Shown: in pieces, positions 37,056 to 46,959 of the stretch
Layout: the number at the start of each line of letters is the position of its first letter
How positions within the stretch are numbered: position 1 is the first letter of the stretch
Assembly: GCA_026418195.1 (NCBI GenBank)
Contig: JAOABU010000037.1
Span: 1-64,000, forward strand
DNA: 64,000 bases
Direction of reading: 5' to 3'
Source of the DNA: Spirochaetota bacterium
Lineage (GTDB): Bacteria; Spirochaetota; Spirochaetia; DTKZ01
Notes under the pieces: model-generated
The model's input: the letters and a program-made list of their open reading frames with translations, nothing else
Told to the model about the DNA's origin: nothing
Database searches by the model: none
Translations under genes and position numbers: made by a program

Positions 37056-38281
37056 ATGGAATGCCTCTCTTCCTCTGGATGAATGCATTCCATTCGTTCC
37101 GCCACCCATTGAGAAACGAGTGAAGCACAAAGGACATCTAGAAAAGCTCCCAAACTCACAAGAATCGGTACCACAGGGGTAAGAATTAGGAATCCTTCCT
37201 CCATCCCTCTACTGAATAGCTTACATAACAGGGCAATCCCTACGAAGGAACCCATTCCAGGGGCTGCCCAAAGGGTAAAAGAGACAAGAACCGAAAGAAA
37301 AATTACCCACAGAGTTTGGAATAGTCCTAATTCCAGACTGGAATAGGATCGAAACAACACCAGGAAGGTGACGACCGTTACGAAAGCAGAACCACTTCGG
37401 GAGAATATTAGAAGGAAGGGAGAAGTAACAGCGCCTATCCTTCTCGGAATTCCTAAAACCTCGTTCCCATGGCGTACCAATTGTCCATAGCTAAATAGAA
37501 TATCCCCAGAAACCAGTGCAGCTATACCCGGTCCCCATTGAGCATGCATCCAGCGGAGGGGGTTCCGTTTCTGATGAAAAAAGTAAAGGGCCATCGGTAA
37601 ACCGATGAACGCGACTATCATTGTAAGAATTACAATAGCCACCACCACAGGAAGAAAGATCCCAAGATCGTTTCCTGTACGAAACCTTAAGACAAGAGAA
37701 CAAGATAAAAACAGTACAGGCACATACAGGAACTCCGTAATGAATACGTTGATGTGCCAGAATACCCTATTGAGGGAATCGGATAGTTCAATCACGGAAC
37801 GTGCAATCTGTCTATCGGAGGTCAGGTTCAACCCAATCACGAATGCAAGGAAAAGAAGAGGAAGGAAATAATCACCCTGTTCCACGAATACTAGAAAAGA
37901 ATTGGTAGGTAAGAGACGAAGGACAAGATCCCAGAAGGAAGGAATCTGTAGAGGGATCTGAGGAGTGGCAATGATAGGGATCCGTTCCGGAGAAAGCAAG
38001 AGCACCAGAATGACTCCTAAAACCACCATTCCTGCGGTCATCGACGCCCCATAGAAAAGGGCAAGTCGAAAGGTTTGAAGTACCTTTCTTTGGAGACGGA
38101 GCTCATACACCGCTACGACGAGAGAGAAGAACATGATAGGCATCACGAGGTACCGCCCAAAGTGCAGAGATACTCTCCCCAGATGTTGAACCAGGACAGC
38201 TCCGTTTCCACCTGGAGAAAGAACGAAGCCTAACACACTTCCTAAAATGGTACCTAAAAGCAATTTGAACCAAATCTTCAT
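37052..38281 (-). CDS. Dicarboxylate/amino acid:cation symporter (DAACS-like)
   Basis: MKIWFKLLLGTILGSVLGF...LVMPIMFFSLVVAVYEL; SGSAFVTVVTFLVL. Start ATG 38281 overlaps the upstream stop (ATGA). Confidence 0.8.
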   Translation of the reverse strand: MKIWFKLLLGTILGSVLGFVLSPGGNGAVLVQHLGRVSLHFGRYLVMPIMFFSLVVAVYELRLQRKVLQTFRLALFYGASMTAGMVVLGVILVLLLSPERIPIIATPQIPLQIPSFWDLVLRLLPTNSFLVFVEQGDYFLPLLFLAFVIGLNLTSDRQIARSVIELSDSLNRVFWHINVFITEFLYVPVLFLSCSLVLRFRTGNDLGIFLPVVVAIVILTMIVAFIGLPMALYFFHQKRNPLRWMHAQWGPGIAALVSGDILFSYGQLVRHGNEVLGIPRRIGAVTSPFLLIFSRSGSAFVTVVTFLVLFRSYSSLELGLFQTLWVIFLSVLVSFTLWAAPGMGSFVGIALLCKLFSRGMEEGFLILTPVVPILVSLGAFLDVLCASLVSQWVAERMECIHPEEERHSI

Positions 38282-38937
38282 GATCCAGATCTCCCAAAGG
38301 ACCAAAAACTGCTTTTACCTGAATACTTTGTCCATTTGCCATAGGTTTTTTCAGGCTTTTCACGTGGAGCAAGGAGAAAACGAGCAAAATCCTTCACATC
38401 CTCCGTATGGGACTGGAATCCTCGAACAATAAAAGGTTCATTCTGATACTGGGTGAAAAGGGCATTGCCCATGGCTCGGAAGAAGGCGCTGGATCCTAAA
38501 GAAAGAGGGGTAATGATTGGAATCGGCTCGTACTGCACAAAGGTTAGGGTTCCCTTTTTCCTTCGCTGGAAATGAAAGATCAACTCCTTGCTTAGAAATA
38601 GGAAGCCCTTCATCCATTCATCGAAAACTTTTTCGATTTCCGCTACCGGCAACTCATGGAGGGGTCTCCCATCCTTTGGGGGTTCGAACACGAGAAACAC
38701 CTCATCCAATGCGTCCGCAAAGGATAGCACCTCCAGCACTAGACTCTTTGCCGATAATGAGGATCGTTTATTCCATTCCAAATATCGGAGGAGTCTTTCC
38801 CAGTCTTCCCCAATGGGAGGATGCTCCGCTTCAGGATTCATCGCTACAATGGTCTGGAAACGTCTCGATAACGCTTCCTGAAGCATTTCGGTTGATAATT
38901 CCCCCGAGATGCCTGCAATGAGAATCACCTTTTCCAT
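38278..38937 (-). CDS. Hypothetical protein, Rossmann/SDR-like N-terminus
   Basis: 219-aa ORF beginning MEKVILIAGISGELSTEML, translationally coupled to the symporter. Confidence 0.55.
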   Translation of the reverse strand: MEKVILIAGISGELSTEMLQEALSRRFQTIVAMNPEAEHPPIGEDWERLLRYLEWNKRSSLSAKSLVLEVLSFADALDEVFLVFEPPKDGRPLHELPVAEIEKVFDEWMKGFLFLSKELIFHFQRRKKGTLTFVQYEPIPIITPLSLGSSAFFRAMGNALFTQYQNEPFIVRGFQSHTEDVKDFARFLLAPREKPEKTYGKWTKYSGKSSFWSFGRSGS

Positions 38938-38950
38938 CTATGCTGCTATC

Positions 38951-41900
38951 CTAACGTATCCGGGATGACTTGACAATCAGATCCAGTAGCAGATCTACCC
39001 GGTATTCGGACTCTTTCACCGCCTCTTTCCACATCGCTGCCCATCTAGGATACTGTTCCGGAAACAGGCACTGCATCCCATCCATCCACTGGCAAAACTC
39101 GAGAAAACTTTCCAGATGAAAATACGTAACCCCTTCGAAGGTATTCACCCCGCAGAAACTCGCTATATCTTGATCAGAGAGTAAGTCTTGGAGGATTCGA
39201 GCCGCTCGTACTGCGAGGTCTTTTTCCGATTTTTCGGTTTTCCACCACCCTTCATGGGTGAGAAATATTTTTACCAACAGGATGGATCGATGGATTTGTT
39301 CAGAAGTCAACCCTTGGTCACGGAGAAACTTTTCCAACTCTTTTTCCAGACACCATTCCTCCAACAGTGTCCTGGAAAGGTCGGTAGCTCCATTGTATAT
39401 GGATTCCCGAATAAATCCCAACCTCCTTAATACACCCCAAAGAAAGAGGATGCCCTCACCCATCGCAGGGAGATTGGTATCATTTTGAGTACTCACCTGT
39501 CGACAGAGGTGCTGGAGGAACTGAACTCCTTCTGTAATCGCTGAGTCTGGCACCAACGATGAATCCGATACTAGTTGCCCCCCTAACAGTAAGGATGCCT
39601 CATTTAAAAAGTTCCTATAGAGGGAGGATAATCGGGTCCATCCTTCAGGTTCCTCACATCCAGCCCGAAATACCTGGAATCCCTCTTGTAGGAGCGTTCG
39701 CAGACTCCGGTACAAGGGCGTGTATACAAGTTCCCTCAAACTATCTTCAATGCTGGGTGTGCCCCGTCCGTTCAGACTCGCACAAAGACGAGCGAACTTG
39801 CCCGTGTCTCCGTCGTATACCTCATAGAAATCGAAGAACACCTGAGACTCGTACCCTCGTAAGGACACAAAAAGGCCCTTCTCGGATAGTTCCTTCCCTT
39901 CCCGTATGAACCAGAGGTTGCTTCGTTGCTCCCGAAAGATACAGTACCATCCCGGATCTCCATGGATACCCAATCCTTCTGCTAGAGTCTTCTGAACCAG
40001 CACCTTGCCTCCGTTTTCATCTTTTTCCGCATAGGCGCTGGATCGGTAGATCCATCCAGCTGCACCTGGTAGGGCGTTGTTGTACAGAACCAACGCAGCT
40101 TCTCGATTCTTCCGGTTGGAGAAGGCGAAGACATTCTCGTTCACTTTCCCATCTTCCTGAAACAGGTCATACAGGAGAAAATGGTCTACCTCGGCAAACA
40201 GATACCGTTTATGCAAGAGGGGGAATATTTCTCGTTCGTGCCGTTCAATTAAAGCCTGATTGGGCTTCTCATCCCAATAGGCTCGTTTAAACTCCATTCC
40301 ATACTTTTCCCGGAATCCTTCGATCTGCCCATGACCGAACATGGGAAGCCCCGGAAGGGTAACCATAAGGGTGCATACCCCAAAGTACTTATCCCCATCT
40401 CCGAACTGGGCAATGGCGGTTTCCTCATCGGGGTTGTTCATAAAGTTTACAAACCGTTTTAAGATGTTTCGATCGAACTCCTGCGTATTCTTGATGGTCC
40501 ATCGGTATTTGGCATTTTCCTCGTTCTTCAGCATGTTCATGAAGGCGCTGTTATAAACCCGATGCATCCCTAGGGTCCGGACAAAGTATCCTTCCATCAT
40601 CCAGAAAGCTTCTGCCAGAAGTAGGGTATCCGGACATTCCCTCGCCGCTCGATCTACTACCTCCCGCCAGAACTCCACAGGAAAATGCCGATTGAACTCT
40701 TCTTTCGTCATTCCAAACTCTGAACGGGAAGGAATATCACCCCCTGTTCCTGGTTCAGGAAACCACAACCTCTGGTAATGCCGCTTTGTAAGGGTCATGG
40801 CTGCGTCGAATCGGATGATGGGGAACGTACGAGCTACGTGGAGGATCGTCTGGATGACCGCTTCCCGGAGATCGGGAAGAAGAAAATTTAACTGAGCCGT
40901 ATCGTTCCAGGGCATGTGGGTACCGTCGTTCCCATGATAAATGTACCGGGTTTCCCCGCTCGGCCAATGGACACGTTTGAACACCACTGCCGCATCCGTT
41001 CGGTCGTAGTAATGATCTTCCAAAAAGATTCCCACATCCGGATGATGGGAAAGGTTTTCTCCATTAAACGTGTAGTTGGGGAAGGGTGGTTTGTCCGTTT
41101 GAATGAACCATTCCGGATGCTCGATCACCCATCGACTATCGATCCCTGTATGGTTGGGCACCATGTCGCTGGCTAGCCGAATACCCCGTTTCCAAGCTCG
41201 TTGTTTTAAGTTTTCCAGGGCAGCCCATCCTCCTAAACCCCACGCTACTTCATACTCATACAAGGAGTAAGCCGATGCTTCGGCATCAGGATTTCCGCAG
41301 AGTTCCTTGATCCGTTTCGATGCTCGGCTTCGTTCCCAGATACCAATGAGCCATAATCCATTGATTCCTCTCTGGGCTAACCAATCCAGTTCCTCATCCG
41401 GAATGGCATCGAGGGTACGAATATCCCTTCCGTACTTTTTCGAAAGTTGATCCAGCCATACCAGGGTACTTTTCGCTATCAACACTAGGCTAGGCATCCA
41501 ATCCCTGTCCATGCTGAACCGTTCGACTTCTTCATCCTCATACCCCGGGCCCGTATATCGGTATACTTCCACAGGTCCTGGCCCCACACCTATCCGAAGT
41601 TTCGTTTCCTCTCGAATGAAATCCATCCCACGGAGGAGGCGTTCTAAATAACTTCCCAACAGAAGACCCCACCGCCTACGAATATAGTCCAGCTGCCCTG
41701 ATAAAGAGTGAGGACTTTCTTTTACCGGAGACTGTAACATCTCCACCAGAGGTTGGTTGTCGGGGCCAAAGGTCGGGCAGGTCTGAAAATACTGAGAAAG
41801 GATCCGAATCACTTCCAGATAGGAAGTTCCCCGACGAAGAGGTTCATCCTCAAAGAGTTCCCGAAAAGGTGAAAAGGCAGGATTCTCGTTCGCCAGCCAC

Positions 41901-42436
41901 AGGAGAAGCAGTTCCTCCAGGGCAGTTTCTCGGTTAGGAACTCCCTCATCTCTTCTTTCTAAATATGCTTCAGGGGAAAGGGTTCCCCGATATACAGAAA
42001 GAGGGGGAAAGAATTCCACAAATTGCAGTAATGTGTGGTTTACAGCATCCCTTCCCAGGCTCTGTTCCAGGGTTTGCACTGCTTTCTGAAAGATTTCCCG
42101 ACCATACTGTTGGGTATAAAGAGTCACCACATAATGGAGGATTTCGTCGATCAATCCCATCGCATTGAGGTCACCCGCTCGAACTGACCGTTCTGGATAC
42201 AGGGCAGCTTCCCGGCCTCGATTCATGTTTCTGGCAAAAATCCGCACCGCTGCGTAGTTGGGAAAAATCACATTCCCTCGGGAAGTAAAAAGAGCTTCGT
42301 CGACCTGGTACTTTTCCCTAGAAGTTCGTGAAATATGGAACTCTTTCTCTGGGTTACCGTATCGGTTCTTTCCTATGTACCTGTTCCTTTCTGGATATAG
42401 AGAGGATTCCAGAACTGTCAACCGAAGAACCAACAT
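38951..42436 (-). CDS. Large GH13 alpha-amylase-family protein (1161 aa)
   Basis: Motif I DMVPNHTG, motif II IRFDAAMTL, motif III LLLAEAFW; adjacent to malQ. Confidence 0.88.
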   Translation of the reverse strand: MLVLRLTVLESSLYPERNRYIGKNRYGNPEKEFHISRTSREKYQVDEALFTSRGNVIFPNYAAVRIFARNMNRGREAALYPERSVRAGDLNAMGLIDEILHYVVTLYTQQYGREIFQKAVQTLEQSLGRDAVNHTLLQFVEFFPPLSVYRGTLSPEAYLERRDEGVPNRETALEELLLLWLANENPAFSPFRELFEDEPLRRGTSYLEVIRILSQYFQTCPTFGPDNQPLVEMLQSPVKESPHSLSGQLDYIRRRWGLLLGSYLERLLRGMDFIREETKLRIGVGPGPVEVYRYTGPGYEDEEVERFSMDRDWMPSLVLIAKSTLVWLDQLSKKYGRDIRTLDAIPDEELDWLAQRGINGLWLIGIWERSRASKRIKELCGNPDAEASAYSLYEYEVAWGLGGWAALENLKQRAWKRGIRLASDMVPNHTGIDSRWVIEHPEWFIQTDKPPFPNYTFNGENLSHHPDVGIFLEDHYYDRTDAAVVFKRVHWPSGETRYIYHGNDGTHMPWNDTAQLNFLLPDLREAVIQTILHVARTFPIIRFDAAMTLTKRHYQRLWFPEPGTGGDIPSRSEFGMTKEEFNRHFPVEFWREVVDRAARECPDTLLLAEAFWMMEGYFVRTLGMHRVYNSAFMNMLKNEENAKYRWTIKNTQEFDRNILKRFVNFMNNPDEETAIAQFGDGDKYFGVCTLMVTLPGLPMFGHGQIEGFREKYGMEFKRAYWDEKPNQALIERHEREIFPLLHKRYLFAEVDHFLLYDLFQEDGKVNENVFAFSNRKNREAALVLYNNALPGAAGWIYRSSAYAEKDENGGKVLVQKTLAEGLGIHGDPGWYCIFREQRSNLWFIREGKELSEKGLFVSLRGYESQVFFDFYEVYDGDTGKFARLCASLNGRGTPSIEDSLRELVYTPLYRSLRTLLQEGFQVFRAGCEEPEGWTRLSSLYRNFLNEASLLLGGQLVSDSSLVPDSAITEGVQFLQHLCRQVSTQNDTNLPAMGEGILFLWGVLRRLGFIRESIYNGATDLSRTLLEEWCLEKELEKFLRDQGLTSEQIHRSILLVKIFLTHEGWWKTEKSEKDLAVRAARILQDLLSDQDIASFCGVNTFEGVTYFHLESFLEFCQWMDGMQCLFPEQYPRWAAMWKEAVKESEYRVDLLLDLIVKSSRIR

Positions 42437-42445
42437 GTTACCCCC

Positions 42446-44398
42446 TCACTGTACGGTTCGGGACGACCTATCCTTCAATAGCCCTCGAACCTTTTCCTTA
42501 AATGCTGTATCAGTAGTAAACTCTTCCAAAAGAAAAGGCAACCGGTAAGTCCAATTTCGGTCCGATACCGTCCCTGGAATGTTGATCCTTTCTTCCGTAG
42601 GATCTTTTACCCGATAGGTGCGGGATAGGGCAAAAAGATCTTGCAACTGCACCATGACCAGCAGAGAACTAGATTCAAGGATTCCATAGAGCACTTTCTC
42701 TGCCGTAGAGATGTTGTAGGATACGGGAGCAGAGCCCGTGTACCCTAAAGATTTCCAAAAAGCGTCTCGATCCGGTTCTTCTTCCCACCACTGTCTTAGG
42801 GTAGAGGTGTCATGCACCGATGTAGCACATACCGAAAGCCGAGGATATTCCTTCGGAGGAATGAAAGGGTACCCTGCTTCCTTGTATCGCCGGGTCCATC
42901 GGGGAATCCGTAACCCTAAAACCCCCAACCGGCCCAGCACTTTGGGAACACAATCGGGGACAACCCCTAAATCCTCTGCACAGGGAAGCATTCCCGTAGT
43001 TTCTTTCAGAACCCGAAGGAGCTTTTCTCCCACCTGTTCCCAAAGCACCTCTGAAGACCTGTAGTATTTAGCCACGAGGCTCTGTAGCTTTTCCCTTTCC
43101 TCAGCCCTAAGCACCCCCAATGCCCGAGCGGAATCCCTATACCAGGCAGGGGCATACCCGTACGGAGTTTCCAAAAAGAATCGGTTCCGGTACAACTCGA
43201 GGAGTTTGTCCCGTATCTCGCCAGCAGAAATGTGTCGCTCTATGTAGCGTTCCCCGATTTCGGGTTTGAATAGGAACAGATCTTCGTTTCCGATCTGTTG
43301 AAATAGGGAATCCACTAAACCAGGAGAGATCTTCCCCACAAAAGAACGAACTTCCTCCCCCCGAATATGGGGTTCCGATAACCATCGGATCCTGCCCCAG
43401 TCCATTCCTTCTCCAATCAAGTCTTCCTTGCTGAAGAAGGAGGAAGGGAAGTAGAACCCCAGTACGCCGGAAGATTCCTTCTCTGGCAACGCCCAGATCC
43501 GGAAGAATCCTAACACATGATCAATCCGAAAGGCATGGTAGAATAGATCTGCTCTTCTAAGACGTTCCTTCCACCAGCGGTAACCTTCCGCTTCTAGGGC
43601 TTCCCAGTTGTAGATGGGGAAACCCCAATTCTGGCCTGTGCGAGAGAACATGTCTGGCGGAGCTCCAGCTCTAAGGGTCCGGTGAAACAGATGAGAAAAA
43701 GCCCACACATCGGCCGAGTCGTCTCCCATCAGGATGGGTAGATCTCCCTTCAGGCAGAGTCCCATCCTGTCTAGCTTATGAGCTGCTTGGACGAATTGGT
43801 CCTCTAACCGTTTTTGCACCCATACATAAAAGAAAAGTTCTCCATCCCCTTCATGGAGCTTGTGCAGGATGACCTCGTCCCCAGGGTATGAAATGTTCCA
43901 TTCTGTCCATGCTTTCCCCTGATGACGTCGCTTTTCTAAGCGGAAAGCTGCATAGGAAAGGACCCATGGATTCGAGTGTGCCCAGGATACTAACTCGTTG
44001 GAAGAACAGAGTTCTTTCTGGTGGGAAGTGAAAATTTGAGATAAAAACTGTTCCTTGAGCTGTACAACCTGTGCAAAAGGTATCCGGTGGAATCCTGAGA
44101 GTCGTTTCCGCTCTTTTTCCAGCACTGACCTCATCGAGGGATCGAACTCTGGGAGGTCTTCCAAGCGAAGGTATACAGGATGTAAGGCAAACGCACTGAG
44201 AGCGCTGTAAGGTGAACTTTCTGTTCCTGTATCATTCACAGGAAGAATCTGGATGAATCGCAGGTCTACCTCAGAACACCAGGAACCCAAGAGGGGTAGA
44301 TCAGCAAACTCTCCAATGCCAAGGCTTTTCTCGCTTCGAAGGGCAGAAACCGGGAGGATCACCCCACTTTCATACCTGGAAAAGCCGGAAAACTGCAT
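42446..44398 (-). CDS. malQ: 4-alpha-glucanotransferase (GH77)
   Basis: RIDHVLGFFRIW, PCAEDLGVVPDCVPKVLGRLGVLGLRIPRW, VHDTSTLRQWWEEE. Confidence 0.92.
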   Translation of the reverse strand: MQFSGFSRYESGVILPVSALRSEKSLGIGEFADLPLLGSWCSEVDLRFIQILPVNDTGTESSPYSALSAFALHPVYLRLEDLPEFDPSMRSVLEKERKRLSGFHRIPFAQVVQLKEQFLSQIFTSHQKELCSSNELVSWAHSNPWVLSYAAFRLEKRRHQGKAWTEWNISYPGDEVILHKLHEGDGELFFYVWVQKRLEDQFVQAAHKLDRMGLCLKGDLPILMGDDSADVWAFSHLFHRTLRAGAPPDMFSRTGQNWGFPIYNWEALEAEGYRWWKERLRRADLFYHAFRIDHVLGFFRIWALPEKESSGVLGFYFPSSFFSKEDLIGEGMDWGRIRWLSEPHIRGEEVRSFVGKISPGLVDSLFQQIGNEDLFLFKPEIGERYIERHISAGEIRDKLLELYRNRFFLETPYGYAPAWYRDSARALGVLRAEEREKLQSLVAKYYRSSEVLWEQVGEKLLRVLKETTGMLPCAEDLGVVPDCVPKVLGRLGVLGLRIPRWTRRYKEAGYPFIPPKEYPRLSVCATSVHDTSTLRQWWEEEPDRDAFWKSLGYTGSAPVSYNISTAEKVLYGILESSSLLVMVQLQDLFALSRTYRVKDPTEERINIPGTVSDRNWTYRLPFLLEEFTTDTAFKEKVRGLLKDRSSRTVQ

Positions 44399-44433
44399 GA
44401 TGCACCTCCTAGAATACCGGCTTTCAGAAAAGA

Positions 44434-45009
44434 TCAGTTTTCCCCAAGCTCTCGAAGCCGGTCCCGTATACGAGCTGCATCTTCGTAGTTTTCCGCTTCG
44501 ATCGCTTTCTGTAGTTCTTCTTTCAGCCGATTCACCTCTAGTTCTTTTGCAGAGGGCCCTTTTTCTTTTTCTTTTTCTTTCGATTCCTCATCGGAGACCA
44601 GCTTGATCGAGACCCCTGCTTCGGCAATTACCTGCTCTGCGATATAGATGGGGCACTTCACCCGAACTGCCAACCCTAACGCATCAGAAGGACGAGAATC
44701 GATCACATATTTCTTTAACCCCTGTTTCAAGAGTAATCTAGCATAGAAGGTGCCTTCTTTAAGTTCTGTAATCTCTACTTTTTCCAGGGTAATATTCAAT
44801 TTTTCCAGTAAAGACACGAATAGGTCGTGAGTTAGGGGACGTGGCATAGGGACCCCCCCCAACCCAATAAGGATGGAATGAGCCTCCAACTGACCAATAA
44901 AGATAGGAACCGCAAGTTCCGAACCCACGGGTTTTACTAGAACTGCATTCCCCTGTTCCGTATGAGCCACTGTCCAGATTTCTGCTTCTACGAACATTCC
45001 GTCCTTCAT
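44434..45009 (-). CDS. Bifunctional nuclease (BFN/DUF151) domain protein with C-terminal UVR motif
   Basis: PRPLTHDLFVSLLEKLNITLEKVEI, IDSRPSDALGLAVRVKCPIYIAEQV; C-term LKEELQKAIEAENYEDAARIRDRLREL. Start 45009 or 45000 preferred over 45048. Confidence 0.87.
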   Translation of the reverse strand: MKDGMFVEAEIWTVAHTEQGNAVLVKPVGSELAVPIFIGQLEAHSILIGLGGVPMPRPLTHDLFVSLLEKLNITLEKVEITELKEGTFYARLLLKQGLKKYVIDSRPSDALGLAVRVKCPIYIAEQVIAEAGVSIKLVSDEESKEKEKEKGPSAKELEVNRLKEELQKAIEAENYEDAARIRDRLRELGEN

Positions 45010-45107
45010 GTCCAATACAATTATAAAGAATGGAGAAAAAAAAATCAAACGATTATTCGGTTTGCATTTTCATCCTCCCCTTCCTATACTTAGATGGGGA
45101 GTTTCCC

Positions 45108-46274
45108 ATGTGGAAAGTATTGCTCGTAGATGACGAGCCACAGGATCATGCGATCCTCAACCTAACCCTGCCACCTTATTTTGAATTGTACTCCTGTTAT
45201 ACAGGCCAAGAAGCTCTTACGGTGTACGAGCAAAAGGACCCTCACTTTGTGCTTCTAGATGTGAACCTTCCTGATATCAACGGAATCGAACTATTAAAAC
45301 TTTTTCGAAAGAACAAAAAAGAGAACCCTGTATTCATTATGGTATCCGGATATGACGATCCAGAGATCATCGTAGAAGCTGTCAAATCGGGTGCGTTAGA
45401 TTACTTGGTCAAACCTTATAGTTTGGAGACGGTGAAACGGATTCTTCAGAAGTATCTTCATCATACCTACCAGAAACCTTCATCTTCCTATCTAACGGAA
45501 CGAGCTACTCACTCCACACAGGATATCGAGGAGTTCGGGTTGATCGGAAGATCCGAAGCTATGCGGCGAATACGAGAGCAGATCCACCGGTTTGGGCCTG
45601 CAGAAGGTACGGTTCTCATTACCGGAGAAAGCGGTACCGGTAAAGAACTCATAGCAAAAGCTCTTCACCAAACCTCCAAAAGAAAGGAAGGCCCTTTCAT
45701 CGCTATCAACTGCGGTGCCGTTCCAGAATCGATCTTCGAAACCGAACTGTTCGGGAGTGAACAGGGAGCCTACACGGATGCAACGACCCGTATGGGTCTT
45801 TTCGAAGCAGCGAACCAAGGGACCCTGTTTCTAGACGAAATAGGGGAAATGCCACTCCAGGTACAGGTTAAATTGCTTCGCGTCCTGGAAGAACATGAAA
45901 TCCGACCGGTTGGGTCATCCAAAGGGAAAAAGATCGATGTTCGTGTCGTATCAGCCACAAATCAGGATTTGAGCAGTGCCATCGAACTAAGTCGTTTCCG
46001 TAGAGATTTGTATTACCGTTTGAACGTATTCCGCATCACCCTTCCACCTTTGCGGGAACGAAAAGAAGATATTCCCTTATTAGCTTACTATCTTCTTCAT
46101 ACCCAACAGAGGAATTCCTTTACCGCATCATTCTGTTTGAAAGACCAAGCGTTGAAGAAACTTCTGGAACACTCATGGCCTGGCAATGTGCGGGAACTGA
46201 AAAATGTGTTGGAACGAGCTGTTTGCTTAGCAGAGTCTTCGGATATTGGACCCGAACTAATACATTTTTATTGA
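45108..46274 (+). CDS. NtrC-type sigma-54 response regulator: receiver + AAA+, no C-terminal HTH
   Basis: VLLVDDEPQD...FVLLDVNLPDING...DYLVKPY receiver; AAA+ GESGTGKELIAKALH, GSEQGAYTDATTRMGLFE, GTLFLDEIGEM, RRDLYYRLNVFRITLPPLRERKEDI; ends ENVLERAVCLAESSDIGPELIHFY. ORF track start 45030; ATG 45108 preferred. Confidence 0.9.
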   Translation: MWKVLLVDDEPQDHAILNLTLPPYFELYSCYTGQEALTVYEQKDPHFVLLDVNLPDINGIELLKLFRKNKKENPVFIMVSGYDDPEIIVEAVKSGALDYLVKPYSLETVKRILQKYLHHTYQKPSSSYLTERATHSTQDIEEFGLIGRSEAMRRIREQIHRFGPAEGTVLITGESGTGKELIAKALHQTSKRKEGPFIAINCGAVPESIFETELFGSEQGAYTDATTRMGLFEAANQGTLFLDEIGEMPLQVQVKLLRVLEEHEIRPVGSSKGKKIDVRVVSATNQDLSSAIELSRFRRDLYYRLNVFRITLPPLRERKEDIPLLAYYLLHTQQRNSFTASFCLKDQALKKLLEHSWPGNVRELKNVLERAVCLAESSDIGPELIHFY

Positions 46275-46322
46275 ATCCTAACGTTGTACAGAATTGTGCC
46301 GAATCAAATGTCTATAGAAGGT

Positions 46323-46835
46323 TCAATGAAGCTTTCGGATGGAATGAGCAAGGATCACCGGATACCGAGTTCCTGCATCATCCGTATAGATATCTTCAAT
46401 ACTACCAATTACCAACACATAATCGTTAGCTTTTATGGAAGAGGTTAGGAGAGAAGCAAAGGAAGGGCCTTGGGCGTACACGTAAGCCCGATACAGTTTC
46501 ACCTCCTCCGTACCGATCCATTCCCCTTGCACCAACTCTAATTCAGCCGTGAAGTTTGTAGGGTTCTTCTCCAAAATAGTAATTCCGGCGATGGATCCAT
46601 CGAGGAGAAGGAATTTTTGGAAGGAAGGCAAGTTGAAATCCGGTTTTCTTACCAGCTGTACCACCCCCTTCAAGTCTAATGAAAGATCCAGAACCCTGGA
46701 CAACTGAGTCTTCGGTAGTTCTGCTCCATAGAGAAGAATCCTGCTTCCTAATAAAATACAGATGCTTAACAGGTTTCTACCCACGGTTTTCCAACGATCA
46801 TTTCCCTTCACTCCTCCATTATCTCCTGACTCCAT
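46323..46835 (-). CDS. Hypothetical exported protein
   Basis: 170-aa ORF with an internal hydrophobic leader (LLSICILLGSRILLYGAE). Confidence 0.5.
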   Translation of the reverse strand: MESGDNGGVKGNDRWKTVGRNLLSICILLGSRILLYGAELPKTQLSRVLDLSLDLKGVVQLVRKPDFNLPSFQKFLLLDGSIAGITILEKNPTNFTAELELVQGEWIGTEEVKLYRAYVYAQGPSFASLLTSSIKANDYVLVIGSIEDIYTDDAGTRYPVILAHSIRKLH

Positions 46836-46899
46836 TAAAAGTCAAGTTCATATGATGTAATTTCATCTCCCCTTTTTGCCGATACTGTGATATATATAT

Positions 46900-46928
46900 T
46901 TGACAAAATATACTTCGATAGATACTAT
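46900..46928 (+). promoter_or_regulatory. Putative sigma-70 promoter TTGACA-N17-TACTAT
   Basis: Consensus -35, 17-bp spacer, 5/6 -10; 31 nt upstream of ATG 46960. Confidence 0.7.
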
Positions 46929-46959
46929 TAGAAGAAAAGAAAGTGATCGAAGGGGTGCC

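Noticed and set aside
45068-45107. ATGGG/CCCAT inverted repeat and weak -35/-10 before the NtrC-type regulator
   Set aside because: Short arms and -35 with only 3/6 matches; could easily be chance.
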